Assembly (NCBI GenBank): GCA_937139365.1
Contig: CAKZPT010000041.1
Coordinates: 27,684-91,683 of the forward strand
Direction of reading: 5' to 3'
Length of the DNA: 64,000 bases
DNA from: an uncultured bacterium
GTDB taxonomy: Bacteria > Verrucomicrobiota > Kiritimatiellia > PWTM01
The position numbers were made by a program, and so were the translations under genes. The notes under the pieces are model-generated. The model did not search any database, was not told the DNA's origin, and saw only the letters and a list, made by a program, of their open reading frames with translations. Positions 41,074 to 50,900 of this stretch are shown in pieces (within the stretch, counting starts at the first letter, position 1; each line of letters begins with the position of its first letter).

Positions 41074-41810
41074 GTGCGCACTGCGAAACGCCGGAAGCCC
41101 TTTAGCACATACGGACCATGCGCCTCAACCATGACAGGGGGAGACTCGTCTAAAAAAACCGAAAAGGCTGACATGCTCGACAGGTCCGATAAATCGGCAT
41201 GCCCCTCGGCCGGCCCCCCTGGCGCGCCTCCAAGCGGTTGCCGGAATGGCCCGTAATGCCCAGCGGATGCCCCCCGCCATGTTCTCTTAGAAACGGATGC
41301 GTCTTCGTACGGGGCATCGGCAGAGGCGGCTTTTGGAGTCGCCAAAGACGCGGGCGCCAACGGCGACCGCTTCGAGACCGGCCAAGTCGGCACCCTCCAC
41401 AACGGCCGTGCCGACTCGTCGAACACTGGCCCTAAACTACCTCAAAAACGCATCCGGCTCGCAGATCCCCATCCAGTTGGGGCTTTAGATCGCCCCGCCA
41501 TTTTCGGCGTTTTGGACTGCCGACCTGTAATCACTCCTCGGGCAGCCGTTTTCGATGCCCGTTTTCCATTGAAATCCAGGGGCGAAAGCGGGACGCCCTG
41601 GGATGTCGCAGCGCCTCCTCGCACGGCCACCTCGTCGCATCCGGCGTGGACCGGTGCGCACCGCGCCCGACGATCAACGCTTCAGGGCCGCAGGGCTCGA
41701 CCACTCGTCTTGTACCGATGCGGGATCGTTCGCTATCGTCCGCCATGCCCACGAGGCGGCTGTCTCGAAGTTCGCACGATTGGATTGGGCCGTCCCTTCC
41801 TCCGTAGTGC
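41074..41810. other. Gene-poor interval of 737 bases
   Basis: No supported gene is found. Base use is more AT-rich near 41140-41200 (CTAAAAAAACCGAAAAGG and CCGATAAATCGG, a short palindrome), which suggests promoter or leader sequence for the methyltransferase on the minus strand. The minus-strand frame of about 34 codons ending at 41070 reads MSAFSVFLDESPPVMVEAHG, then PYVLKGFRRFAVRT; it may be the remnant of a lost gene. The rest shows no tRNA, repeat or coding signal that I can support. Confidence 0.4.
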
Positions 41811-42437
41811 TTGCTGGCCGCTTTGCTGACGGCCACGGCGACGAACGCCGGCGACCTCCAGTACTGGAGCACGTGGGGCCTTTCGACCTCCCTCACCGAC
41901 CGCGACCATCTTGCGGTGCGCTCGACCGCCCTGTTTCGCGACGACATGCGCGACGACTATGTGCACGACGAGTACCTCATGTACTCCCGGGACGTCGGCG
42001 GCGGCGTGTTGCTGCTGGGCCAGTTTCTCTTCGCGGCCGTCGAAACGAACCGGGGGCAGTGGGCTGCGGTGCGTTGCGGCATCGCAGGGGTCGCATGGCA
42101 GCGGGATCTGCCGCTCCTCGGCCGGCTCCGGCTCGAGGAACGGATCCTCTGGCGCATTCCTTCCCCCTCCGGCTGGGACCATCACCGTCCCCGTCTGCAC
42201 CTCACCCGCAAACTGGCCGGCCCGGTCTCGTTATACCTCTCGAACGAGCCGCGGCTCGACCTCAGCGGCGAACGGCCGCGGGCGTTTTACCGCAACCGCC
42301 TGTTCGCCACGCTGATGTGGTCGGTCACGCGCCGGCTGACGGTCGGCGTGGGCGGCGTCCGCCAATGGGATCGCGCGCCGGACGGCGGCTGGAACGTCGT
42401 CAACGCCCTGCAAACGGTCGTGTCCCTCTCGTTCTGA
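41811..42437 (+). CDS. DUF2490-family outer-membrane protein, start uncertain
   Basis: About 208 residues. A short hydrophobic N-terminus (LAALLTATATNAG) is followed by repeated amphipathic strands (DLQYWSTWGLSTSLTDRDHL, LRLEERILWRIP, LSLYLSNEPRLDL-like) and ends LQTVVSLSF, typical of DUF2490 beta barrels. The reading frame opens with TTG at 41811, only one codon after an in-frame TAG at 41805-41807. Upstream codons DWIGPSLPP look like the beginning of a signal peptide cut by this stop. The gene may be 5'-damaged or use the TTG. Function unknown. Confidence 0.65.
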   Translation: MLAALLTATATNAGDLQYWSTWGLSTSLTDRDHLAVRSTALFRDDMRDDYVHDEYLMYSRDVGGGVLLLGQFLFAAVETNRGQWAAVRCGIAGVAWQRDLPLLGRLRLEERILWRIPSPSGWDHHRPRLHLTRKLAGPVSLYLSNEPRLDLSGERPRAFYRNRLFATLMWSVTRRLTVGVGGVRQWDRAPDGGWNVVNALQTVVSLSF

Positions 42438-42462
42438 CCCGCAGAGCCCGGCGCCCCAGCCG

Positions 42463-43758
42463 TCAACCGGCCGCGCGAACCGCCTCGACCAGCGCCGAGC
42501 ATGCATGATCGAGCAGGTCCGGCGCGATGTTGAGCGGCGGCATCAGGTACACCACCGGGCCAAGGGGGCGGGCCAGGATCCGGCGGGCCCACAGCCGATC
42601 CCGGACGGCCCGGACGCGGGCCGGGCCGTCGAACTCCACTGCGCCGATCAGGCCCAGGCAGCGCACGTCCGCCACGCCGCCGGCGCCGTGCAGCGCCGCG
42701 AGCCGTTCTTTCATCGCCACGCCCATCCGCGCGGCACGCCCGGGCAGGTCCTCCGCCTCGTAGACGTCGAGGGAAGCCAGGGCGGCCGCGGCGGCGATCG
42801 GGTTGCCGGCAAACGTGTGTCCGTGGTGGAACGTCCGATCCGGCGGGGGGGCGGCGAACGTCGCGTAGACCTCGTCGCGCACCACCGCGGCGCTGATCGG
42901 CAGCGTCCCGCCGGAGAGCGCCTTGCCGAGGCAGACGATGTCCGGCGTCACGTCCGCGTGTTCGAACGCGAACCACCGTCCCGTCCTGCCGAAGCCGGTG
43001 GCGATTTCGTCAGCGATCAGGAGCGCGCCCTCGTGCCGCGCGAGGTCCGAGAGCGCGGCGAGGTAGCCGGCCGGATACATCCTCATGCCGGCCGCGCCCT
43101 GGCAGAGGGGCTCGACGACGACGGCGGCGACGCGGCCCCGCCGGGAGGCGAAGGCGTCGCGCGCCGCCGCCACGCAGCGGTCAAGGTCCCGGCCGCCGTA
43201 CGGCACCGGCAGGCGCACGGCGGGGCGGACCACCGGCCGGAACGGCGCATGAAATCCCTCGAGAAATCCCAGACCCACCGCCGCCAGCGTGTCGCCGTGG
43301 TAGGCGTTCTCCAGCGCCAACAGCTCGGTCCGCTCCGTGACGCCGCGGTTGACGTGGAACTGCAGCGCGATCTTGACCGCCGCTTCGACTGCGCTGGCGC
43401 CGTCGGAGGCGAAATGGACGTGCACGCGCGGCTCGGGCATTCGGCACGCCAGCCGCGCCGCCAGCTCGGCGGCGCGGGGGTGGATGAGCCCCCCGAGGAT
43501 GCAGTGGTCCAGCTCGGCGGCCTGCCGGCGGATGGCTTCGACGACGGCGGGGTGGCCGTGGCCAAGGGCGCATGCCCACCACGAAGCGATCGCGTCGAGC
43601 CAGCGGCGGCCGTCGGCGTCCACCAGCCAGGGCCCCTCGCCGGCCACAATGACGGGGAGCCCCTCATCGACGGCGGAGGCCGGCGTGTAAGGATGCCACA
43701 GATGGGCGCGGGCGAGTTCACGGAGCGCGTTCGCGGAGTCGGATACAGCAGGGTTCAT
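42463..43758 (-). CDS. bioA: Adenosylmethionine-8-amino-7-oxononanoate aminotransferase
   Basis: PLP enzyme of biotin synthesis: transfers the amino group of SAM to KAPA to make DAPA. The 431 residues contain HLWHPYT, ASWWACALGHGHP, SDGASAVEAAVKIALQF, YHGDTLAAVG, IADEIATGFGRTG and CLGKALSGGTLP (PLP Lys). The start at 43758 is preferred over an ATG 39 bases upstream because it fits family length. No other biotin gene is in the window. It is followed on the opposite side by the DUF2490 gene in convergent orientation. Confidence 0.95.
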   Translation of the reverse strand: MNPAVSDSANALRELARAHLWHPYTPASAVDEGLPVIVAGEGPWLVDADGRRWLDAIASWWACALGHGHPAVVEAIRRQAAELDHCILGGLIHPRAAELAARLACRMPEPRVHVHFASDGASAVEAAVKIALQFHVNRGVTERTELLALENAYHGDTLAAVGLGFLEGFHAPFRPVVRPAVRLPVPYGGRDLDRCVAAARDAFASRRGRVAAVVVEPLCQGAAGMRMYPAGYLAALSDLARHEGALLIADEIATGFGRTGRWFAFEHADVTPDIVCLGKALSGGTLPISAAVVRDEVYATFAAPPPDRTFHHGHTFAGNPIAAAAALASLDVYEAEDLPGRAARMGVAMKERLAALHGAGGVADVRCLGLIGAVEFDGPARVRAVRDRLWARRILARPLGPVVYLMPPLNIAPDLLDHACSALVEAVRAAG

Positions 43759-43809
43759 CGCGGCCGACAGTCTGGCCGAGGGGCGGCACGGTTCCAAGCC
43801 TTTCTTGCC

Positions 43810-44655
43810 TCAGGAGGGCGGCAAGGCATCCCGCATCCACGTCTCCAGCGCCGTCCGGACGACATCGGCCGTGACGGCGGCGCGGCGGAGCACCTCGGGG
43901 ATCCGGGTGAAGTCAAACATCGGGATGTCGCGCAGGCCGAAGGTGACCAGCAGGTCCGGCGATCGGACCCGCATTTTCTCCGCGAGGATCGCGCCATGGC
44001 TGATGTCGAAGGCGCCAAGGACGGCCTCGAGCATGGCGGGGGAGCGTCGCCCGTGCGGTGGCCGGCGGCCGCCGCCGACGTGAACCGCGAGGATACGGTC
44101 GCAGCGGTCAAACAGCAGGTCGTAGGGTACGAGGTTCACGACGCCGCCGTCGACGAGAACCCGCCCGGCATGTTCCACCGGCGAAAGGACGCCGGGGACG
44201 GCCATGCTCGCCTGCAGGGCGGGCAGCAGGGGGCCCGATTCGAAAACGACCGCCTCGGCGGCCCAGAAATCGGCGGCGACGACGCGCAACGGGATGGCGA
44301 GTTCTTCGAAGGTCTCCGCACGGATTTCTTCCGCCAGCAGGCCGAGGACGCGGTCCGCGCGCAGCAGGCCGCCGCGGCGGACGTCGGGGCGGATGGCGCG
44401 CAGCCACACGGCCAGCGCCGCCCGCCGTCGCACGAGCCGCCGCCACGAGGCGTCGAGGGGCATGGCGCGCGCACGGATCAGGCGTCGGATGTCGCGCCCC
44501 GATCGTCCGTTTGCGTAGAGAGCGCCGACGATGGCGCCCATGCTGGTGCCGGCGATCGCGACAGGACGCACGCCCGCGGTGTCGAGGGCCTCGAGGACAG
44601 CCACATGAGCCAGCCCGCGCACGCCGCCGCCGCCCAGGGCCAGGCCGAGCCTCAT
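43810..44655 (-). CDS. Patatin-like phospholipase
   Basis: A 281-residue lipid acyl hydrolase. The catalytic dyad motifs are visible: oxyanion site GGGGVRGLAHVAVLEAL, nucleophile Ser in GTSMGAIVGALYA, and Asp in LVDGGVVNLVP. It resembles the RssA/NTE group that cleaves phospholipids or lysophospholipids at the inner face of the membrane. GAGGA precedes the ATG at 44655. It lies 13 bases after the end of the phoU/pstB relic on the same strand, so it may have belonged to that operon. Confidence 0.93.
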   Translation of the reverse strand: MRLGLALGGGGVRGLAHVAVLEALDTAGVRPVAIAGTSMGAIVGALYANGRSGRDIRRLIRARAMPLDASWRRLVRRRAALAVWLRAIRPDVRRGGLLRADRVLGLLAEEIRAETFEELAIPLRVVAADFWAAEAVVFESGPLLPALQASMAVPGVLSPVEHAGRVLVDGGVVNLVPYDLLFDRCDRILAVHVGGGRRPPHGRRSPAMLEAVLGAFDISHGAILAEKMRVRSPDLLVTFGLRDIPMFDFTRIPEVLRRAAVTADVVRTALETWMRDALPPS

Positions 44656-44668
44656 CGCCGGGGATTCC

Positions 44669-45628
44669 TCACCCGTACCGGCCCTCGATGCACTCGGCCG
44701 TCCCCGGGCCGCGGGGCGCCATGAACAGGTCCTCCGTGCGCCGGTGCTCGACGATCTCCCCCAACAGCATGAAGACGCACTCGTCGCTCGCCCGCCGCGC
44801 CTGGGCCATGTTGTGGGTCACGATGACGATCGTATACCGCGACCGCAGCGAGAACATCAACTCCTCGATCGCACGCGTGCCCTCGGCGTCCAGCGCGCTG
44901 CACGGTTCGTCCATCCGGGACCGCCATCGCAGTACCAGCGCGGCGGCGTTCACGAGCAGCACGGCCGCCAGCGGGTCGCGGCACGCCGAGCCGGAGTCCA
45001 CGAACAGCACACGGAACACGCCGGAGTGCGGATGGCGCGCCGGCTCGCCGGTGCACATGTAGAGCACTTCCAGACAGATGTTGCGCGCCTGGTCCGAGAT
45101 CCGCTCGAACCGCAGCGCCACCACCATCAACGCCCCAAGCACCTCGAACGGAAGGCGCTGGTCCTGGTAGAGTCGGACGAGATCACGTCTGATTCGGCTT
45201 TTCAGATCGTCTACCGCGTCCTCTGCCCGGATGGTCCGCCTCGCCAGCGCCGTGTCCTGGCGCACAAACGCATCCACGGCATCGCGGAGCATCTGGACGG
45301 ACAACTCGGCGATTTCGACGTACCGCTCCAGCGGCAGTTCCGTCGCCTCGCCGATGAGCTTCAGCGCCTGCCGCGCGATGCTCTCCACAGAGTCGCCGAT
45401 CCGCTCCAACTCGAGGTTGATCTGGATCGCGCTGTACACCATCCACAGGGGACCCGCGACCGGCTGCTGGCGCACGAGAAACTCCAGGCACAGGCGGTCG
45501 ATCTCCACCTCCGGCTCGTCGATGCGTTAGTCTCGGGGAATCACGGCAAACGCGAGCTGCCGGTCGCGTTCCGGCAACGCCCGGTAGGCGCGCCGAATCG
45601 CATAATGTGTCGGCTAAATCTCGCTCAC
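44669..45628 (-). pseudogene. Chimeric relic: PhoU fragment, phosphatase-like fragment, PstB C-terminus
   Basis: From 45628 (GTG) the frame reads SEI, TAG (45614-45616), PTHYAIRRAYRALPERDRQL, then TAA (45528-45530), then PhoU text (EVEIDRLCLEFLVRQQPVAG). PhoU continues to YMCTGEPARHPHSG. It runs into VFRVLFVDSGSACRDPLAAV, which looks like the start of a low-molecular-weight phosphotyrosine phosphatase (CTGNxCRSP) with its nucleophile Cys changed to Asp. Then, without stop, it joins MDEPCSALDAEGTRAIEELM and THNMAQARRASDECVFMLLG, the part of PstB after its signature motif. Walker A and the ABC signature are absent. I read this as a deletion that fused phosphate-operon genes, plus two nonsense codons. 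An intact phoU exists near 21 kb. Confidence 0.75.
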
Positions 45629-45796
45629 CCCGGCTCCTTCCCCCGACCCCGACCGGCCGCGACTCCGCCCGCGGCCCGTCCATCGTGCCGCCCGATCATT
45701 GCAGCCAACCGAATCCGCACCGTTCCCTAACCCCGCCATAATCCGCCGCCACGTCCGACGCGGAACGCGGAGGACGCGCCCGCACACGGGGCATGC

Positions 45797-45833
45797 AAAA
45801 AGGGGACAGCGCCGGGCGGAGGACCGCCCGGCG
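45797..45833 (-). terminator. Rho-independent terminator after the dnaE operon
   Basis: A 10-bp perfect stem, CGCCGGGCGG (45810-45819) and CCGCCCGGCG (45824-45833), with an AGGA loop. Read on the minus strand it is followed by CTGTCCCCTTTTT (T tract at 45801-45797). It lies 55 bases after the end of the dehydrogenase gene, so it should end the dnaE-hydE-dehydrogenase transcript. Confidence 0.8.
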
Positions 45834-45888
45834 TGCCGCGCGCGGGATAACTCGCTCAGGACGCGGCGCGCGGCCCGACGGACTGCGC

Positions 45889-46917
45889 TCAGATCTCGAT
45901 CATCGCCTTCAGCACGCCGTCGCGCAGACCGGCGACCAACTCGAAGGCCTCGGCGGTCCGCTCGAAGGGGAACCGATGGGTGACCATGAATTTCGGGCGG
46001 ACGCGCCGCTCTGCGATCATGTCCAGCGCCAACTCCGCGCAGTGCGCCTGACGACGTACATTCTGGATGCGCAGTTCCTTGCGGCGCGCGACGTCGATCG
46101 CCACCGAGATCCGGTCTTCGGACGGGATGCCGATGATCGACAAAACGCCGCCGGGGCCGAGCCATCGGACCGCCTGGTCCACGGCGGACTGTTGTCCGCA
46201 ACACTCGAAGACCACGTCCAGTCCCTCTGGCACACGGGGCGGCAGATCGGTGTCCGCTTCCTCCGGCAGGCTGGCCCACTCCGCCCCCGCCCGCCGGACG
46301 GCTTCGACCCGTTCGGGGATCCGATCGGTCGCGTAGATGGCGGCGGCTCCCTCCTCCCGGGCGGCCAGCGCGACGCACAGGCCGATTGGACCGCTGCCGA
46401 GCACCGCCACGCGCCGGTCGCGCACCGGCCCCGACTGCCGCACCGCGTAGACAGCGATCGCCAGCGGCTCCGACAGCGCGCCCTCCTCCTCGTCCACCCC
46501 CGGCGGCAGCGGCAAACAGTTGCGCTCGGGCATCACAACGTACTCGCACAGACACCCCTCGAGCTGGCCCGGACATCCGAGGAATTTCAGGTTCCGGCAG
46601 GTGTTCGGGCGGCCGGCGCGGCACTGGTCGCACGCGCCGCACCAGACCGCCGGTTCGATGGCGACGCGGTCGCCAGGGCGCACGGCACGCACGGCGGGGC
46701 CGGTGGCCGCGACCACGCCGGCGCATTCGTGTCCAACGGCAAAGGGGTACGCCACCACCTGGCTGCCGATCCGGCCGTCCGTGTAATAGTGGATGTCGGA
46801 GCCGCACACGCCGACCCTCGTGATCCGCACGAGCACGTCGTCCGGCGCGCGCGGCGTGGGGGCGGCCGCCTCCTGCATCTCCATTCGCCGAATCCCGGTC
46901 AGCCGCAGAATCCTCAT
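45889..46917 (-). CDS. Zinc-dependent alcohol/polyol dehydrogenase
   Basis: A 342-residue medium-chain dehydrogenase. The GroES-like part has the catalytic zinc site GVCGSDIHYYTDG and GHECAGVV, and the structural-zinc cysteines in CGACDQCRAGRPNTC. The Rossmann part has VLGSGPIGLCVALAAREEGA. The pattern resembles sorbitol, xylitol or L-threonine dehydrogenases; the substrate is not certain. It overlaps hydE as ATGA (46914-46917). Although it belongs to the same family class as many sugar catabolism genes, it is intact. Confidence 0.92.
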   Translation of the reverse strand: MRILRLTGIRRMEMQEAAAPTPRAPDDVLVRITRVGVCGSDIHYYTDGRIGSQVVAYPFAVGHECAGVVAATGPAVRAVRPGDRVAIEPAVWCGACDQCRAGRPNTCRNLKFLGCPGQLEGCLCEYVVMPERNCLPLPPGVDEEEGALSEPLAIAVYAVRQSGPVRDRRVAVLGSGPIGLCVALAAREEGAAAIYATDRIPERVEAVRRAGAEWASLPEEADTDLPPRVPEGLDVVFECCGQQSAVDQAVRWLGPGGVLSIIGIPSEDRISVAIDVARRKELRIQNVRRQAHCAELALDMIAERRVRPKFMVTHRFPFERTAEAFELVAGLRDGVLKAMIEI

Positions 46918-47984
46918 GAGATCCCCCCGTTCCCGGGCGGGCCGACGGGATACCGGAGGGCGCCGCCGAGGTCAAGGCCGAGGGTGCGGCCGAGTCCGCG
47001 GATCCGAAACACGACGCACTCGGCGCAATGGCCCGGCTCCTCGTCCACGCACGGCTTGCCGGGATAGAGCTGGTAGTCGCGCCGGCGAGGAGCCGGCGTG
47101 CTGTTGGGCATGAAGACGTCCGCCCCGCGCTGCAGAGCGAGGTCGCGGCCGCGGCCGGGAAAGGCGGCGTCGAAGGCCGTCGTCGCGGGGATGCGCGCCC
47201 GGGGATGCGCCAGCCGCAGCGCGGCGAGCGCGACGAAGAACATTTCCGGATCTTTGGCCCAGGCATTGCGTTCGCCGCCCAGCGGCGTGTCCGGATGCGG
47301 AAGAAACGGCCCTATGCCCACCATGTCGAGGTCGAGCCGACGGCAGAGGAGGATGTTGTCAGCCAGCGTGTCCAGCGTCTCGCCGGGGAGGCCGATCATG
47401 AACCCGCTACCCACCTCCACGCCGAGGTCGCGCAAGTCCTCGAGGCACCGGAGGCGATCGGCCAGTGTGCAGTCGGGATGCAGCCGGGCGAACAGCGCGG
47501 GGTCGGAGGTCTCGAATCGCAGGAGGTAGCGGTCCATCCCGCACTCCCGCCAATGGGCGTAGACCTCGCGCGGCCGGTTGCCGACGGAGACGGTGACCGC
47601 CAGCGGGGTTTCCTGCTTGATCCGGCGGATCGTCGCGCCCAGCTCCCGGTCGCCAACCTCGGAGGGCGCCTCGCCGGCCTGCAGCACGATCGTCATCTGG
47701 CCCCAACCGGCCATGCGGCGGGCCACCTCGAGAATCTCATCGGCCGAGATGCGGTACCGCCGGACGGCCCGGTTCGAGCGCCGGATGCCGCAATAGAGGC
47801 AGTCGTTGGCGCACACGTTGGAGAACTCGACGATGCCGCGCAGATGCACCGCTTCGCCACACCATCGGCGCCGGACATCGTCGGCACGACGGTACAGACC
47901 GCTCCGCTCCGCCGCGGGGGTGTCGAGCCACGCCAGCACCTCGGCCCTCGTCGGCGACGGAGGAGGGGCGACGAGCCGGGTCAC
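46914..47984 (-). CDS. hydE: [FeFe]-hydrogenase H-cluster maturase HydE-type radical SAM protein
   Basis: A 356-residue radical SAM enzyme. The cluster motif is FSNVCANDCLYCGIRRSN (CxxxCxxC). The strands HLRGIVEFSN, MTIVLQAGEAPSE and GSGFMIGLPGETLDTLADNI fit the HydE/PylB family. The C-terminal YPGKPCVDEEPGHCAECV keeps the extra Cys set that HydE uses for a second cluster and that favours HydE over PylB. HydE helps build the azadithiolate/Fe part of the hydrogenase cofactor. No hydF, hydG or hydrogenase gene lies in the window. It starts with GTG overlapping the dnaE stop (GTGA). Confidence 0.85.
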   Translation of the reverse strand: MTRLVAPPPSPTRAEVLAWLDTPAAERSGLYRRADDVRRRWCGEAVHLRGIVEFSNVCANDCLYCGIRRSNRAVRRYRISADEILEVARRMAGWGQMTIVLQAGEAPSEVGDRELGATIRRIKQETPLAVTVSVGNRPREVYAHWRECGMDRYLLRFETSDPALFARLHPDCTLADRLRCLEDLRDLGVEVGSGFMIGLPGETLDTLADNILLCRRLDLDMVGIGPFLPHPDTPLGGERNAWAKDPEMFFVALAALRLAHPRARIPATTAFDAAFPGRGRDLALQRGADVFMPNSTPAPRRRDYQLYPGKPCVDEEPGHCAECVVFRIRGLGRTLGLDLGGALRYPVGPPGNGGIS

Positions 47985-50900
47985 GAGACCGCCCTCCGGT
48001 AGTCGGTCCGGCGCGACCGCTCCGCGACGGCCGCGGGCCGGGTGTCGCAGGCAATGGCGCCGGGGGGAAACAGCCGGCCGAGCGCCGCCAGCAGGGCACG
48101 CGACGGCCGGACGCGGCAGGCCGCGCTAACGTCCACTGCTACCCGCCGATGCGACCACTCGGACGCATCCAACCAGAAGCGGACCGGACAGCGCCCCGCA
48201 TGGGACCGGAGCGTGTCCAGGAGATCGGCCTGCCATTCGACGTCGGCGAGGTGCTCCGGCGCCCACTGGAGGCAGAGGCGGACAACGAGTCGTGCGAGGG
48301 CGTCGTCCACCGACTCGACCCGGTGCCCCTCGAGGCAGGGCCTCCCGCGGTGGAGCTTGATCGCCCCCTCCATCACCACGACAGCGTCCTCGGCCAGGAG
48401 GCCAGGCGGGCAGGCGTCGAGGGCATCGGGGTAGAGGACCGCCTCGATTTCGCCCGTCTCCCCGTCGTCCAGCTGCAGCACGGCCATGTCGCGTCCCGCG
48501 GTCCTTCCGCCGCGCACCTTCAGGCGCTGGACCCCGGCCACGGCGGCGCAGACGCGGACGGCCGCCCCGTCTGCGGACGGCGGCCGGCTGAGGTAGAGGT
48601 CCCGGGGCCACCTCAGGGCGGCAACCTCGAACCGGACCTCGTCGGTCGGATGGCCCGCCAGCGTGAACCCCAGCGTGGCCCGTTCGGCCGCGAGGATCTC
48701 GGCCGGGCTCCACGCGGGCACGTCGGGCCAGCGCCGTGGCGCGGCGGCTTCCTCGTCGGCGAAGAGGGCCATCTGGCCGCGCGCCCGGTCGGCGGCGACG
48801 GCGTTGGCGGAAGCCAGCGCCGCGTCGAGGACGGCCAACATCTGGGCGCGATGGCCGATGCCACACCGGTCGAAGGCGCCGCAGCGGATCAGCGCCTCGA
48901 TCGTCGAGCGATTCACGGCCCGGCGGTCCACCGCGGCACAGAAATGGAACAGGTCGCGGAACCCTCCCTCCGCCTCGCGGGCCGACAGGATCGCGGCAAC
49001 GGCGGCCTCCCCCACCCCCTTGATCGCCGCCAGGCCGAACCGGATGGCGCCGTCGTCGTCGACCGTGAAATTGACGCCGCTGACATTGACGTCCGGCGGC
49101 AAGATGCGCTGGCCGCCCTTGCGGGCCGCGGCCATGTACTGGCCCAGCTTGTCGAGGTCGTCGCTCTCGAAGCTCAGCGTGGCGGCCCAAAACTCGGCGG
49201 GATGGTGGCATTTGAACCACGCCGTCTGGTACGCAACGATCGCGTAGCCGGTGGAGTGCGCCTTGTTGAACCCGTAGCCGGCGAAGCCCTTGATCAGCGC
49301 AAACAGCCGCCGGGCCTCGTCGGCGGGAATTCCGTGGGCCGCGGCCCCGGCGACGAAGTCGGGCATCGCCTTGTCGAACTCGGCGGCCTTTTTCTTCGAG
49401 ATGGCCTTGATCAGGCTCAACGCCCGGCTCAGCGGGAAGTTCCCCAGCCGGTGCAACACCTGCATGACCTGCTCCTGGTAGACCATGATTCCGTAGGTCT
49501 CGGCCAGCAGGTCGTCCACCAGCGGATGCACTTTCGGCACCGGCTGGCGTCCGTGCTTGCGCGCGCAGTAGTCCGCGATGAACTGCATCGGGCCGGGACG
49601 GTACATCGCGTTGGCCGCGATGAGGTCCTCGATCCGGGTGGGCTGCATGTCCACCAGCACCCGGCGCATCCCGGCGGACTCGAACTGGAAGATCCCATCC
49701 ACGTCGCCGCGGCGGAAGACATCATAGACCTTGTCGTCGTCCAGCGAGAGCGCGTTGGGGTCGCGGTCCACGCCGGTGCGCTGCCGCACCAGCTCGCGCG
49801 CGCGCTGGATCACGCTCAGGGTTTTCAGCCCCAGCAGGTCCATCTTCATCAGCCCGACCTTTTCACAGGTCGGATGGTCCCACTGGGTCATCACCTCCGG
49901 TCGGCCGGCCTGACGGCAGAGAGGGACGATGTCCTCGAGCGGCTGGTCGCAAATCACGACGCCCGCGGCGTGGACCCCAGCATGGCGAGGTTTGCCTTCC
50001 AGCTCCCGCGCCTTGTCGAGCAGGGCCCGTACCTCGGGGTCCTCTTGATAGGCCCGCGCCAGTTCGGGGGAGTAAAGGTTCTCTTCCTCGTCGCCGGCCT
50101 CGGCAAGCCCGAGCACGCGATCCAGCGTGGCCTTCGGACTCTCCGGCACCAACGCCGCCAGTCGGTCCACGCGGTCAAGTGGCCAGCCCTTCACCCGGCC
50201 GAGGTCGCGGATCACGGCCCTCGGCTTCAGCGTGCCGTACGTGATGATCTGGGCGACGTGCCGGTAGCGCTGCCGCACGTACTGAAGCACCGTCTCCCGC
50301 CCCACCTGGCACAGGTCGATGTCGACGTCCGGATCCTCCTTCCGCTGCGGATCGGTGAACCGCTCGAAAATCAGGCCGTAGCGGATCGGGTCCACGTGGG
50401 CGATGCCGAGCGCGTAGCCCAGCAGCGTTGCCACCCCGCTGCCGCGCGGCGAGGCCGGGATGTCGTGCTCGCGAGCGTAGCGGACGATGTCGTGGATGAT
50501 CAGGAAATAGGAGCTGTAGCCCTTGTCCGCGATCACCCGAAGCTCCCGTTCCAGCCGCTCGCGGTACTCCGGCAGCGGCTCCCGGCCCTCGAACCGCCGG
50601 GCCAGGCCCTCGAACGCGATCCTTCGAAGGTAGTCGTCGGGCGTGGAGCCGTCCGGGGGGTCGAACCGAGGCAGATGCCGCGTCTGCAGGTCCAGCGTCA
50701 CGTCGCACATCTCGGCGATGCGCAGCGTGTTGGTCACCGCCTCCGGCCAGGCCTTCAGCGCCTCGGCCATCTCGTCCGGCGTCTTGAGGTACAGCTCCTC
50801 GGGGTGGTGCAACGCATCGGGGTCGTCCGCATGGCGATTGGTGGAGATGCAGGTCAGCAGAAAATGCGCCTCCTTGTCATCGCGGTGAAGGAAATGGACG

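Noticed and set aside
45614..47266. A 550-codon frame on the minus strand across the dehydrogenase and hydE genes
   Set aside because: It overlaps two well-supported genes in another frame and has only Arg/Gly/Pro-rich sequence without motifs.
46914..47984. PylB (methylornithine synthase) instead of HydE
   Set aside because: The extra C-terminal cysteines (CVDEEPGHCAECV) fit the second cluster of HydE, and no other pyrrolysine gene is near. A phylogenetic tree would settle it.
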